Of a DNA stretch of 64,000 nucleotides, positions 32,224 through 40,397 are shown in pieces. The stretch is from JAWOLE01 sp963815655 (GTDB taxonomy: Bacteria > Acidobacteriota > Thermoanaerobaculia > UBA5066 > Gp7-AA6), in the NCBI GenBank assembly GCA_963815655.1, contig CAWFHK010000001.1, positions 62,001 to 126,000 on the forward strand. Reading direction: 5' to 3'. Every line of letters begins with the position of its first letter. Positions within the stretch are counted from its first letter, which is position 1. The notes under the pieces are model-generated. The model searched no databases and was not told where the DNA came from. It worked only from the letters and a program-made list of their open reading frames with translations. The translations under genes and the position numbers were made by a program.

Positions 32224-32396
32224 TTCGCGATAGAGCGAGGGCCGGTTCTCCCGTCGCGGCCTGCCCGAGCGTGCCGCCGGAGGGAGGCGGCCCGACGCCG
32301 GGGCGGGTTGTCAGCCGAGATCTCGGATGCGCTCGAGCCGCCCTGGCCGCCGAAAACGCACTTCATGGGAACAACGTGTTGAAAATTCCAGCTAAG

Positions 32397-32870
32397 TCAG
32401 GTGGGAGTGTGCGCCTTGAGAAAGGCCTTGAGGGCGTCGAAGTCCTCGAAGACCTCGTCGGCGGCGGCGAGGACCCAGCCGGAGGCGGATTCGAGAGGCA
32501 TGCCGAGGACCAGGTAGACCGGTTTGCCGAGCCGGTGCGCGAGAGTGATCTCGGCCGCCGTGCCGCCGCCCCGGGCCGCGGAGTCGTCCCAGTAGGCCAG
32601 CACGCAGTCGCTCCTCGTCTCGATGCGTCCGAGGTCCCAGGCGATGATCTTGCGGACCGTTTTCCGGAACCTCTCGGGCGCCTCGGTCTTCCACCGCCGG
32701 AAGTGTCGCCTCTCCTCCTCGGTCAGGTCCTTCTTCTCGTCGGCGGCCGGATCGTAGACCTCGTCGCCGAGCTCCTCCGCGAGGAACCGGCCGATCTCCT
32801 CTCTCCATCCCCGGCCGCCGTCGCTCGAGTGCTCGATGGCGCCGGAGAGATAGACGCGCCGTCCCTTCAT
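32397..32870 (-). CDS. Nucleoside 2-deoxyribosyltransferase-like protein
   Basis: The 157-aa protein has the N-terminal signature VYLSGAIEHSSDGGRGWREEI of nucleoside 2-deoxyribosyltransferase-like proteins. A central DLGRIETRSDCVLAYWD strand and the GGGTAAEITLAHRLGKPVYLV segment (Rossmann-like, with the conserved E) follow. It may cleave or exchange deoxynucleoside bases, or be a regulatory relative; substrate unknown. ATG 32870 overlaps the stop of nth (ATGA), so it is translated from the same mRNA. Its link to base-excision repair (nth) and to tdk further downstream hints at nucleotide salvage. Confidence 0.78.
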   Translation of the reverse strand: MKGRRVYLSGAIEHSSDGGRGWREEIGRFLAEELGDEVYDPAADEKKDLTEEERRHFRRWKTEAPERFRKTVRKIIAWDLGRIETRSDCVLAYWDDSAARGGGTAAEITLAHRLGKPVYLVLGMPLESASGWVLAAADEVFEDFDALKAFLKAHTPT

Positions 32871-33544
32871 TCGACGCCGATCCGCGGGCAGAGGGGAAGG
32901 ACCGGGCAGGCCTCGCAGCGGGGCTTGCGCGCGAGGCAGACCTGGCGGCCGTGGAAGATGAGGCGATGGGCCGCGAGAGTCCTTCGCCCCTTCGGAACGA
33001 TCGCGTTCAGGTCCTCTTCGACCTTGACGGGGTCCGTCTGCCGGGTGAAGCCGAGGCGGCGCGCCAGGCGGCCCACATGCGTGTCCACGACGAACCCCTC
33101 GTCCTTTCCAAAGGCGTTTCCGAGGATGACGTTGGCGGTCTTGCGCCCGACGCCGGGCAGCGCCACGAGCTCGTCCATGGTGTCGGGGACCTTCCCGCCG
33201 TGCTCGGCCGCGATCGCGGCGCCGGCCCTGCGCAGGCTCTTCGCCTTGGAGTTGAAGAACCCGGTCTGGCGGATGGCGTCCTCGAGCTCCCCGGCCGGCG
33301 CGCGCGCGTAGTCTGCCGCGGTCTTGTATTTCTTGAAGAGCGCCGGCGTGACCATGTTGACCCGGACGTCCGTGCACTGGGCGGAGAGGATCGTGGCGAC
33401 GAGCAGCTCCAGCGGGCTCGAGAAGTCGAGCGCGCAGCGGGCGTCCGGGTAGGCCCGGCCGAGCCTCCGCAACACCTGCGCGGCGCGCTTTCTCTTCTCC
33501 TCGAGAGTCTCCCGGGTCTTCTTCGCTTTCGGTGATCGCTTCAA
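32867..33544 (-). CDS. nth: Endonuclease III
   Basis: This bifunctional DNA glycosylase/AP lyase removes oxidised pyrimidines. The 225-aa product has the helix-hairpin-helix motif LPGVGRKTANVILG with catalytic Lys135 and Asp154 in VVDTHVGRL. The C-terminal 4Fe-4S cluster is C203-X6-C210-X2-C213-X5-C219. All key residues are present. The first about 20 residues are a basic tail. It overlaps the following deoxyribosyltransferase-like gene by four bases. Confidence 0.97.
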   Translation of the reverse strand: MKRSPKAKKTRETLEEKRKRAAQVLRRLGRAYPDARCALDFSSPLELLVATILSAQCTDVRVNMVTPALFKKYKTAADYARAPAGELEDAIRQTGFFNSKAKSLRRAGAAIAAEHGGKVPDTMDELVALPGVGRKTANVILGNAFGKDEGFVVDTHVGRLARRLGFTRQTDPVKVEEDLNAIVPKGRRTLAAHRLIFHGRQVCLARKPRCEACPVLPLCPRIGVE

Positions 33545-33580
33545 TCGGCGAAGATCTTATTCGAATCGTGCACTGTTGCA

Positions 33581-35287
33581 TTGACCGGCGCGCGGCGCGG
33601 TGATATCAACGCCCGCGGTCGGAGGAGAAAAACCATTCGCCGTTTACCGGGCGCGATCGCCGCATTTCTTCTCGTCTTTGCTGCGCCGCTCGCCCGCGCC
33701 GCGCCGGCGACCCTGACCGTTCTCCACACCTCCGATCTCCACGGCCACGTGGATCCCGGCGACAACCCCCGAATGCATGACTTCGGCGAAGGACTGGCGC
33801 GCGTCGCCACCGCGGTCCGCGCGGTGCGGGCCGAGGGGCGAGCGGTGCTCCTCCTCGATTCGGGCGACACGATCGAGGGGTCGCCGGTGGAAGCCCTGGT
33901 GTTCTCCGGCGCCATTCACGACCGCGGCGACCCGATCGTGCGGGCGATGAACCTCGTCCGCTACGACGCGATGGCGGTCGGCAATCACGAGTTCAATTTC
34001 GGCCTCGAGAGGCTCGAGAAGTCGCGGCGGGAGGCCCGGTTCCCGTGGCTCTCGGCGAACACGGTTCGCGAGGACGGGAAGCCGGCGTTCCCGCCCTACC
34101 TCGTCAAGGTCGTCGCGGGCGTGCGCGTCGGCATCCTCGGGCTGACGACGAAGAACATCCCCTTCTGGGAGCCGCCGGCCCACGTCGCCGGGCTCCGGTT
34201 CCTCGACACGGTCGAGACCGCGAAGCGTTACGTCCCGATCCTGCGGGGCAAGGAGAAGTGCGACGCTGTCATCGTCCTCACGCACCAGGGCTTCGAACGG
34301 GACCTCGCGACGGCCAGGGAGAACGGCTCCTCCGCCGAGAACCAGGCCTACGCCATCGCGACGGAGGTGCCCGGGATCGACCTGCTGCTGACCGGCCACA
34401 CGCACACGGTCATCGAGCCGCGGCGGCTCGGTCAGACCTGGACCTCGCAGCCGGGGCGATTCGGCAACACGGTGACCCGCTTCGACCTCGCGTTCACGAA
34501 GTCGGGCGGCCGCTGGAGAGTCGCGTCCATCGAGGGGAAGAACTTCCCGATGAAGGAAGTGCGGGCCGATCCTGAGATCGTGGCGGCCGTCGCGCCCGAG
34601 CACGAGGCCGCGTCGAAGATCCTGTCCACGGCGGTGGCGACGCTCGCGAATCCCGTCTCGGCCAGGGGAGCGAGGACCGAAGATTCCGCGATCGTCGACT
34701 GGCTGCACGCGGTCCAGAGGGAGCAGGGGAAGGCCGACCTCTCCTTCGCGTCGCTTCTTCCTGGCTCGCTGCCCGATTGGCCCGCGGGTCCTCTCACGAT
34801 CTCGCAGATCTGGGAGTTCTACCCGTACGAGAACACCCTCGCGACGCTGCGGGCGACCGGACGGCAGGTCCGCCAGGCGCTCGAGGCGGCCGGTCGGTGC
34901 GTGTCGGGCGTCTCCGTCCAGGAGGGCAAGCCCGTCTGGCAGCGCAATCCCGCCGTCTGGGCCTACAACTGCGACACGCTGGAGGGCGCGGAGTACGCGC
35001 TCGACCCGACGCGTCCGGAGGGGAGACGCGTGCTCTTCCTGAAGCGCGGAGGCGTTGCCGTCCGCGACGAAGACTCGTTCACGGTCGCCCTGAATTCCTA
35101 CCGCGCCGCCGGCTCGAGCGGATACGGCGTCTGGAGGGACTGTCCGCGCTTGGCCGAATCGTCGAAGCCGCTCCGCGACCTCCTGATCGAGGACGCGAGA
35201 CGGCGCGGGACCCTCGCTCTCGAGCCGGACTGGAACTGGTTTCTGGCACCCGGGCTGCCGGAGGGGCGGCTTTCGTTCAATCCCTGA
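33581..35287 (+). CDS. Periplasmic 5'-nucleotidase/metallophosphoesterase (UshA-like)
   Basis: The 568-aa exported enzyme has a basic N-terminus and a signal peptide (LPGAIAAFLLVFAAPLARA). The metallophosphoesterase domain has VLHTSDLHGHVD, LLDSGDTIEGS, VGNHEFNFG, VLTHQGFERD and LLTGHTHTV metal-ligand motifs. A C-terminal 5'-nucleotidase domain has the base-stacking region IWEFYPYENTL and NSYRAAGSSGYGVW. It should hydrolyse extracellular nucleotides to nucleoside and phosphate. TTG 33581 is the only start that keeps a full signal peptide. No 11-bp-phased Pho-box-like array was found upstream, unlike the phosphate genes at 37-50 kb. Confidence 0.92.
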   Translation: MTGARRGDINARGRRRKTIRRLPGAIAAFLLVFAAPLARAAPATLTVLHTSDLHGHVDPGDNPRMHDFGEGLARVATAVRAVRAEGRAVLLLDSGDTIEGSPVEALVFSGAIHDRGDPIVRAMNLVRYDAMAVGNHEFNFGLERLEKSRREARFPWLSANTVREDGKPAFPPYLVKVVAGVRVGILGLTTKNIPFWEPPAHVAGLRFLDTVETAKRYVPILRGKEKCDAVIVLTHQGFERDLATARENGSSAENQAYAIATEVPGIDLLLTGHTHTVIEPRRLGQTWTSQPGRFGNTVTRFDLAFTKSGGRWRVASIEGKNFPMKEVRADPEIVAAVAPEHEAASKILSTAVATLANPVSARGARTEDSAIVDWLHAVQREQGKADLSFASLLPGSLPDWPAGPLTISQIWEFYPYENTLATLRATGRQVRQALEAAGRCVSGVSVQEGKPVWQRNPAVWAYNCDTLEGAEYALDPTRPEGRRVLFLKRGGVAVRDEDSFTVALNSYRAAGSSGYGVWRDCPRLAESSKPLRDLLIEDARRRGTLALEPDWNWFLAPGLPEGRLSFNP

Positions 35288-35351
35288 CGAGACCTGAGAC
35301 CGAGAGGTTCGTGGCGACCGCTCGGATTGAGGAACCGCAAGACAAAGTGAG

Positions 35352-35689
35352 GTGTGGGATGTCGGGAAGGACTTTCTCCGCGTTCCGGGGGACGGGAACT
35401 CCGCTTCGTTCCAGCGTTTTTCGAGCACGCACCCGTTCTCGAATTTCGGGCGGATCATCGAGTGCCAGAGCACCGCGGAGTCCGAGTACGACGGCGTGAC
35501 CGTGGAGATCAACAAGCGCTTCTCCGGCAACTGGCAGGCGAAGCTCGCCTACACGCTGGGGAAGGTCACCGATACCAGACGGGGGTGCCCCACTCGCTCG
35601 AGGTCAACGGGGACCTGAACAACGACGGCAACACGCGCAACGATCTCGTGCCCGGGATCGTCCCACTCGCGGCGAGGGTCACTTTTTAG
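35352..35689 (+). pseudogene. C-terminal remnant of an Oar-like TonB-dependent receptor
   Basis: One frame (to about 35575) reads TAESEYDGVTVEINKRFSGNWQAKLAYTLGKVTD, the beta-strand pattern near the end of Oar/carboxypeptidase-regulatory TonB receptors. Continuation is found in another frame as GVPHSLEVNGDLNNDGNTRNDLVPG, also typical of these receptors. The two pieces are out of frame and lie closer together than in an intact receptor. No N-terminus, plug or barrel start remains. It overlaps the end of the following minus-strand gene by a few bases. This is a decayed gene, not an expressed protein. Confidence 0.75.
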
Positions 35690-37022
35690 CGCGAACGAAG
35701 AGGAGGACCTCCTTGCTCGTGTCGCGGTGGAAGCGGCCGTGCTCGCGGAACCCCATCCGCGTGATCGCTTCGAGGAGCGGCGGGCTCGTGTCGAGCGCGT
35801 AAACGGCGAGGACGTCGGCCGGCGCCGCGGCCTTCTCGACGACGGCGGAATCGAGAGGGCGCGCGGGGGGGAAATCCCGGATCTCCGGGCCGTTGCCGAT
35901 CAAGAGCCGGTCGCCGTAGGCCCAGGACTGCTCGAGGGCGATCACGCGGGGCGGGGGGGAGAGGCGGGCGATCGCGCGCGCGGCGGCCGTGGCCGACTGC
36001 GACTTGGCGCGCAGCACCGCCAGGGCGCGCTCGAGACCGAGGGGCGCGGCGAGCAGGAGCGCCGCGGCCGCGAGGCGCCGCCCGGCCACGCCGGACCGTC
36101 GGAGACGCTCCCATCCCACGGCCGCGGCGAGCGCGAGGAACGGGATCGCGGCCTGCATGTAGCGCATCTGCTTGAAGCGGACGCAGGAGAGGATCGCGAC
36201 GAACGCCGCCAGCGTCAGGAGCGGAAGCCGGATCCGCCGGTCTCTCCGCGCCGGCCAGAGCAGGAGCAGGCAGAGCGGGCCCGCCCAGTGGAGGATGTCC
36301 TTGGCGTACTCGTACCAGGGACCGTCCGTGCGCGTGTTCGGGGGGACATTGCGCATCTCCTTCGCGTAGGCCGCGAGGCTCGAGAACGGAGCTCCCCAGG
36401 TCAGGATGTCGGTCACGCCGACGAAGAGGAGCGCTCCGAGGCCGAAGCCGACGAGCGCGGCGCCCGCGGACCGAACATCGCGCTCTCTCCACCAGATCCA
36501 GGCGGAGAGCGGCGCGAGCGCCGCTCCCTCGCTCCAGCGCAGGGCGAACGCCGCGGCCACGAGGACCCCCGACGCCGCGCTCCACGCCGCGCCGAGGGGT
36601 CTGCGGCTCGCGAGGAGGAAGGCCGCGAGCAGAAACGCCGTCGAGATCGGGCGCGGGAAAAGGGTCGCGCCGTAGGCGAGCGGGAGGCCGTGCACGGCGT
36701 AGAGACCGGCGGCAACGAGCGCCGTCGTCTCCGGCCATTGCCACGCGAGCGCCAGCCGGTAGAGAAGGTAGATCGCGAGAGTCGAGAAGAGGACCGTCGG
36801 GACCGCGGCGAGCCAGGAGAGGAGAGCGGGATCGCTCGCGCCGAGCGACACGCCGGCGCGCAGGAAGGGCCAGGTCAGGACGAGTGGATGAAAGAGGCAG
36901 CGCAGGTTCCAGGGCTGGTAGTCGAGGCCGGCGGCGTACCTCGCCGCCGTCTCGACGATCTCAAGATCGTCTCCGGTCCCATAGCCGTCGAACCGCCACG
37001 CGAAGAAGAGCTTCGCCGTCAT
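35679..37022 (-). CDS. Polytopic membrane protein, GT-C (GT39-like) glycosyltransferase family
   Basis: The 447-aa frame from ATG 37022 has about ten TM helices. The first loop carries an acidic pair in DGYGTGDDLEIVETAARYA, followed by PWNLRCLFHPLVLTWPFL. A later luminal segment is RFKQMRYMQAAIPFLAL. This matches the topology of GT-C/PMT-type glycosyltransferases and GPI-mannosyltransferase-like enzymes. The hydrophobic residues just upstream of the ATG (RALLFLLLFAT) would complete TM1. A CTG at 37097 overlapping the CHAD stop is a possible true start. It lies downstream of the CHAD gene on the same strand. Acceptor unknown. Confidence 0.75.
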   Translation of the reverse strand: MTAKLFFAWRFDGYGTGDDLEIVETAARYAAGLDYQPWNLRCLFHPLVLTWPFLRAGVSLGASDPALLSWLAAVPTVLFSTLAIYLLYRLALAWQWPETTALVAAGLYAVHGLPLAYGATLFPRPISTAFLLAAFLLASRRPLGAAWSAASGVLVAAAFALRWSEGAALAPLSAWIWWRERDVRSAGAALVGFGLGALLFVGVTDILTWGAPFSSLAAYAKEMRNVPPNTRTDGPWYEYAKDILHWAGPLCLLLLWPARRDRRIRLPLLTLAAFVAILSCVRFKQMRYMQAAIPFLALAAAVGWERLRRSGVAGRRLAAAALLLAAPLGLERALAVLRAKSQSATAAARAIARLSPPPRVIALEQSWAYGDRLLIGNGPEIRDFPPARPLDSAVVEKAAAPADVLAVYALDTSPPLLEAITRMGFREHGRFHRDTSKEVLLFVRAKK

Positions 37023-37093
37023 CGTGGCGAAGAGGAGAAGGAAGAGCAGCGCGCGCGGCGAGGGCCGGAAGTGCGGGGGGCCGGACAGGTCCG

Positions 37094-37894
37094 TCAGGCG
37101 CTGCGCTCGAGAAACGGGAGCACCCGGGCGAACCGGCCGGCGACGGCAAGCGCCTCGCGGCGGGCCGCCGCGACCGTCCCTTCGAGCGAGGCGATCAGGC
37201 GATCGAGCTCCACGACGAGGGTCACGAGGCCTCTCTCCTCCGCTTCGTCGCGGGTCTCCTGGAGCCGTTCGCGGAAGAGATGGATGTCGTTCCAGCGGCC
37301 GAGGGCGTCCTGGAGCTCCTTCTCGCGCGCGATCCGGTTCTCGAGGCCCGGGACACCGCACGCGGCGAGGTCCTCGGCCAGGTAGCGGGCGCGCTTGACC
37401 GCGATGCGGTAGCGGTGGAGCCGCTTGTCGGTCGCGTTCTCGGGGGGCGGGGAGAGCCTCCGCTCGAGGCGCCGCCGCTCGATCTCCAGCCGGAACGGGA
37501 CATCGTCCCGCGTGCGGCGGGCCGCGCTCCGCAGCCGGCGTTCCAGGCGGCGGCACTTTCCGCCGCGCGCGACGCGAGCCGCCCGGGCGACGCCCTCCGC
37601 GTACTCAGCGTTCCACCTCGCCTCGAGACCCGCCGCGACGTTCTCAGGCAGGTGGCCCGTCTCTCGAAGGCGGGAGAGGAGCCGCCGATCCACCTCGAGC
37701 TGCCGCAGCGGCGAAAGCGAGCGGACAAGCGACCGGGACTTCCGCTCGATCTTCTTCCTGCCGAGCGCCGCCGCCGTCGCCTCCGCGCGCCGCATCGCCA
37801 CGCGCAGGTCATGGAGACCTTCGGGCTCCGATCGCAGGAATGCCTTCCTCGCCCTGGAGAGCGAGCGGGCGCGAAGAGACCAGAGGATTTCGGA
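37094..37894 (-). CDS. CHAD domain protein (predicted polyphosphate-binding)
   Basis: The 266-aa all-alpha protein has the CHAD signature. Helices are rich in Arg/His/Lys (EGLHDLRVAMRRAEATAAAL near the N-terminus, LHRYRIAVKRARYLAEDL about residue 165, LQDALGRWNDIHLF about 200). CHAD domains form a basic pore that binds inorganic polyphosphate, and the gene is divergent from an exopolyphosphatase gene. I chose GTG 37894 because a perfect -10 TATAAT (37912-37907, minus) lies just before it. A longer frame to 37939 would start inside the Pho-box-like array. Confidence 0.87.
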   Translation of the reverse strand, partial: SEILWSLRARSLSRARKAFLRSEPEGLHDLRVAMRRAEATAAALGRKKIERKSRSLVRSLSPLRQLEVDRRLLSRLRETGHLPENVAAGLEARWNAEYAEGVARAARVARGGKCRRLERRLRSAARRTRDDVPFRLEIERRRLERRLSPPPENATDKRLHRYRIAVKRARYLAEDLAACGVPGLENRIAREKELQDALGRWNDIHLFRERLQETRDEAEERGLVTLVVELDRLIASLEGTVAAARREALAVAGRFARVLPFLERSA

Positions 37895-37906
37895 CACGGG
37901 GGCGCT

Positions 37907-37912
37907 ATTATA
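37907..37912 (-). promoter_or_regulatory. Consensus -10 (TATAAT) of the CHAD gene
   Basis: On the minus strand TATAAT is a perfect -10 hexamer, 12 bases before the GTG at 37894. The -35 region (about 37930-37935) abuts the phased TTCACG array. Confidence 0.6.
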
Positions 37913-37934
37913 GAGAGAGAAAGAGGTGGCCGAG

Positions 37935-37962
37935 TTCACGCCGTCTTCACGCGAAGTTCAGG
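37935..37962 (+). promoter_or_regulatory. Putative Pho box between CHAD gene and ppx
   Basis: Three hexamers at exact 11-bp spacing, TTCACG (37935), TTCACG (37946) and TTCAGG (37957), lie between the divergent CHAD and ppx genes. The 11-mer AGTTCAGGCAG here is identical to one in the pstS promoter (49795-49805). An AATAAAT -10 candidate for ppx follows at about 37986. Confidence 0.65.
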
Positions 37963-37997
37963 CAGTCCCCCGGGGGGCCGCCGAGAATAAATCTCCC

Positions 37998-39590
37998 ATG
38001 AACAGGCTGGCCGCGATCGACATCGGCACCAACTCCATCAAGCTCCTGCTGGCCGCCGTGGACGAAGGGGGCGTGCTGGAAGTGCTCTCGCGGGAGAAAT
38101 CCCAGGTGCGTCTGGGGAGCCACACCCTCGCCTCCGGGCGCCTGTCGCCGGACGCGATCGAGGCGGGAGTCACGGCGATCGAACAGTTCCTGCGCTCGGT
38201 GGAGGCGCAGGAGGCCAGGCTCGTGCGCGCCGTCGCCACCTGCGCGGTGCGCGAGGCGGAGAATTCGCAGGAGTTTCTCGAGGCCGTGCGCCGGCGGACC
38301 GGCGTCGAGGTGGACGTCATCTCGGGCGAGGAGGAGGCGCGCTTGATCCACCTGGCCGCCCGGAGCGAGTTCTCCTCGCGGCTCGACCCCCTGTTCCTGG
38401 TGGACATCGGCGGCGGCTCGACGGAATTCGTCGTCTCCAACGGATCGCGCGTTCTCCTGACCGAGAGCCTGCCTCTGGGCGCGGTGCGCCTGGCCGACCT
38501 CGTCCACGACGACCCGCCGAGCGACCGGGACCGGAAGGCCGTCAAGAAGGCGATCCGCGCCGTGGCCCGGAGGGCCACGGAGGCCGTGCGGAAGACGGGA
38601 TTCAAGACCTGCGTCGGATCGGCCGGCACGATCCAGTCCCTCTCGCTCGTCCACGAGGCGGCGATCCTGGGGCGCGAGCCGATCCCCTCCGGGCACAGGA
38701 CCCTGACGCGCGCCGGCTTGAAGAAAGTCAACCGGATCCTGCGCAAGACGACGCAGAAGGAGAAGATGCGCGTGCCCGGGCTCGACCCGCGCCGGCGGGA
38801 CATCGCCGTCCCGGGCGGCATCCTCCTGGCCTGGATCCTGAAAAGGGCGGGTGCCGACGGCATCGTCGTCGGCGAACGGGGGCTGCGGGAAGGAATCATC
38901 CTCGACTACGCCTCGCGGCACGGCGAGCGGCGCGCCGGCGACCGGGACGTCCGGGCGCGGAGCGTGGACCGGCTCCTGCGCCGCGCCAACGCGGAGATTC
39001 TCCACGCCTCGCACGTCGCGCGGCTGGCGCTCCAGCTCTTCGACCAGACGCACGCCCTCCACCAGCTGACCGCGGCCGAGCGGGAGTGGCTCCAGTTCGG
39101 GGCGCTCCTCCACGATGTGGGGTGCTCCATCGGGTTCGCCCGCCACCAGCAGCACTCCTACTACCTGATCACGCACGGCGACCTGACGGGCTTCTCCGCG
39201 GAGGAGATCGAGGTCATCGCGTCGGTCGCGCGCTACCACAAGGGGAAGGGCCCGAGGGAGTCGCACGAGAACTGGAAGCGTCTGGACCCGTACCTGCGGC
39301 CGGTGGTCGAGAAGCTGGCGGCGCTCCTGCGGATCGCCGACGGGCTCGACCGGAGCCACCGGCAGCTCGTGACCGACGTCGCGTGCCGCGTCCGGCCGCG
39401 GAGAGTCGAGCTCGACGCCGTGGCGCGCGGCGACTGCGAGGCGGAGCTCGAGGCGGCGCGCCGCAAGGCGAACCTCTTCGAGCGGGTCTTCCACCGCGAG
39501 CCCGCCCTCCGGGCGGTGCCGGCGGGGCGGGACGAGACCGTCCTCCAGCGGGACCTCGAAATGATTTCGGCCGAGGCGCTGTTCGGCTAG
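37998..39590 (+). CDS. ppx: Exopolyphosphatase (Ppx/GppA family)
   Basis: This enzyme removes terminal phosphates from polyphosphate; GppA relatives also hydrolyse pppGpp. The 530-aa protein has the ASKHA ATPase-fold pattern. It runs AAIDIGTNSIKLLLAAVD at the start, LVRAVATCAVREAENS, EEEARLIHLAARSEF, then the phosphate-2 loop LVDIGGGSTEFVV. A C-terminal HD-like domain (about residues 325-500) includes LQFGALLHDVGCSIGFARHQQHS. ATG 37998 fits the domain start. It is divergent from the CHAD gene and followed by phoU after 27 bases. A Pho-box-like array lies in its promoter. Confidence 0.93.
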   Translation: MNRLAAIDIGTNSIKLLLAAVDEGGVLEVLSREKSQVRLGSHTLASGRLSPDAIEAGVTAIEQFLRSVEAQEARLVRAVATCAVREAENSQEFLEAVRRRTGVEVDVISGEEEARLIHLAARSEFSSRLDPLFLVDIGGGSTEFVVSNGSRVLLTESLPLGAVRLADLVHDDPPSDRDRKAVKKAIRAVARRATEAVRKTGFKTCVGSAGTIQSLSLVHEAAILGREPIPSGHRTLTRAGLKKVNRILRKTTQKEKMRVPGLDPRRRDIAVPGGILLAWILKRAGADGIVVGERGLREGIILDYASRHGERRAGDRDVRARSVDRLLRRANAEILHASHVARLALQLFDQTHALHQLTAAEREWLQFGALLHDVGCSIGFARHQQHSYYLITHGDLTGFSAEEIEVIASVARYHKGKGPRESHENWKRLDPYLRPVVEKLAALLRIADGLDRSHRQLVTDVACRVRPRRVELDAVARGDCEAELEAARRKANLFERVFHREPALRAVPAGRDETVLQRDLEMISAEALFG

Positions 39591-39617
39591 CGGATCGAGA
39601 AAAGAGGAGAACATCCT

Positions 39618-40289
39618 TTGAAAGAACACTTTTCCGAAAAGCTCGAGGACCTGCGGCGCAACCTCATCCTGATGGGAGGCGAGGTGGAGCGCCAGATCCA
39701 GCACGCGATCGAGGCTCTGACGGAGGTGGACGAGAAGAAGGCGGCGGACGTGATCGCCGCCGACGCGGAGATCGACCGCATGGAGATGGTGGTCGAAGAG
39801 CAGGCGGTGCAGCTCCTGGCGCTGCAGCAGCCGGTCGCCGTGGACCTGCGGTTCCTCGTCGCCGCCTTGAAGATCAACAATGACCTGGAGCGGATCGGCG
39901 ACCACGCGGTCAACATCGCGGAGGGGGCGGAGCGGCTGGCGGGGCAGAAGCCGTTCAAGCCGTTCATCGACATCAACTACATGGCCGAGGTCGCGATGTC
40001 CATGTTGAAGCATTCCCTCGACGCCTTCGTCAACCGGGACGCGAACCTCGCCCGGCAGGTCATCAAGAAGGACGACATCCTCGACGACAAGAACGTCTCG
40101 ATCATCCGGGAGCTGCTGACCTACATGGCCGAGTACCCGAACCTGATCACGTACTGCCTCGAAATCATCTCGGTCTCGAAGAACCTCGAGCGGGTCGGAG
40201 ACCTCGCGTCCAACATCTGCGAGGACACGATCTACATGGCCGAGGCCCGGTGGGTGAAGCACCACGCCACCGAGCTGACCGAGACGTAA
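39618..40289 (+). CDS. phoU: Phosphate signalling protein PhoU
   Basis: This cytoplasmic negative modulator couples the Pst transporter to PhoR. The 223-aa protein contains two PhoU three-helix repeats with the metal-binding pattern. The first is LKINNDLERIGDHAVNIAEGA (about residues 88-108). The second is ISVSKNLERVGDLASNICEDTIYMAEA near the C-terminus. The TTG start follows AAGAGGAG. It directly follows ppx, whereas pstSCAB lies about 9.5 kb downstream, an unusual separation. A second PhoU-like (DUF47) protein is paired with Pit at 56797. Confidence 0.95.
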   Translation: MKEHFSEKLEDLRRNLILMGGEVERQIQHAIEALTEVDEKKAADVIAADAEIDRMEMVVEEQAVQLLALQQPVAVDLRFLVAALKINNDLERIGDHAVNIAEGAERLAGQKPFKPFIDINYMAEVAMSMLKHSLDAFVNRDANLARQVIKKDDILDDKNVSIIRELLTYMAEYPNLITYCLEIISVSKNLERVGDLASNICEDTIYMAEARWVKHHATELTET

Positions 40290-40290
40290 G

Positions 40291-40397
40291 GATCGGGTGA
40301 TCTGCGATCGGGTGATCGGGTGATTTCACCCGAGCCCGGAGCGGGATCTTCCCTCGACAACCCTCGATGAGCGGATCGCCCGATCATCCGATTCCCC
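40291..40397. repeat. Tandem-array hairpin, 8-nt unit GATCGGGT, entering the GH1 gene
   Basis: Left-arm units are GATCGGGT, GATCTGC, GATCGGGT and GATCGGGT (40291-40323). Complementary pieces follow as TTCACCCGA (about 40325) and GATCGCCCGATCATCCGAT (40374-40392). The right arm lies inside the first codons of the GH1 gene, encoding SPDHPIP. This is one of the few arrays with an 8-nt unit. Confidence 0.75.

Larger units (their letters stand above)
31863..32396. other. Structured non-coding region rich in inverted repeats
   Basis: This is about 530 bp between tdk and the deoxyribosyltransferase-like gene, both on the minus strand. It contains a 13-bp inverted repeat (32017-32073) and overlapping CCGGGCT..CAGCCCCGG-type hairpins (about 32103-32145). 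It also holds a fragment matching the 5' part of tRNA-Cys (32200-32223, minus). Frames crossing it show no recognisable domain. It could be a decayed element or an unannotated structured RNA. Confidence 0.5.

Noticed and set aside
37895..37939. Start of the CHAD gene at 37939
   Set aside because: The GTG there lies inside the phased TTCACG array and upstream of a consensus -10. The start at 37894 fits the promoter and the domain.
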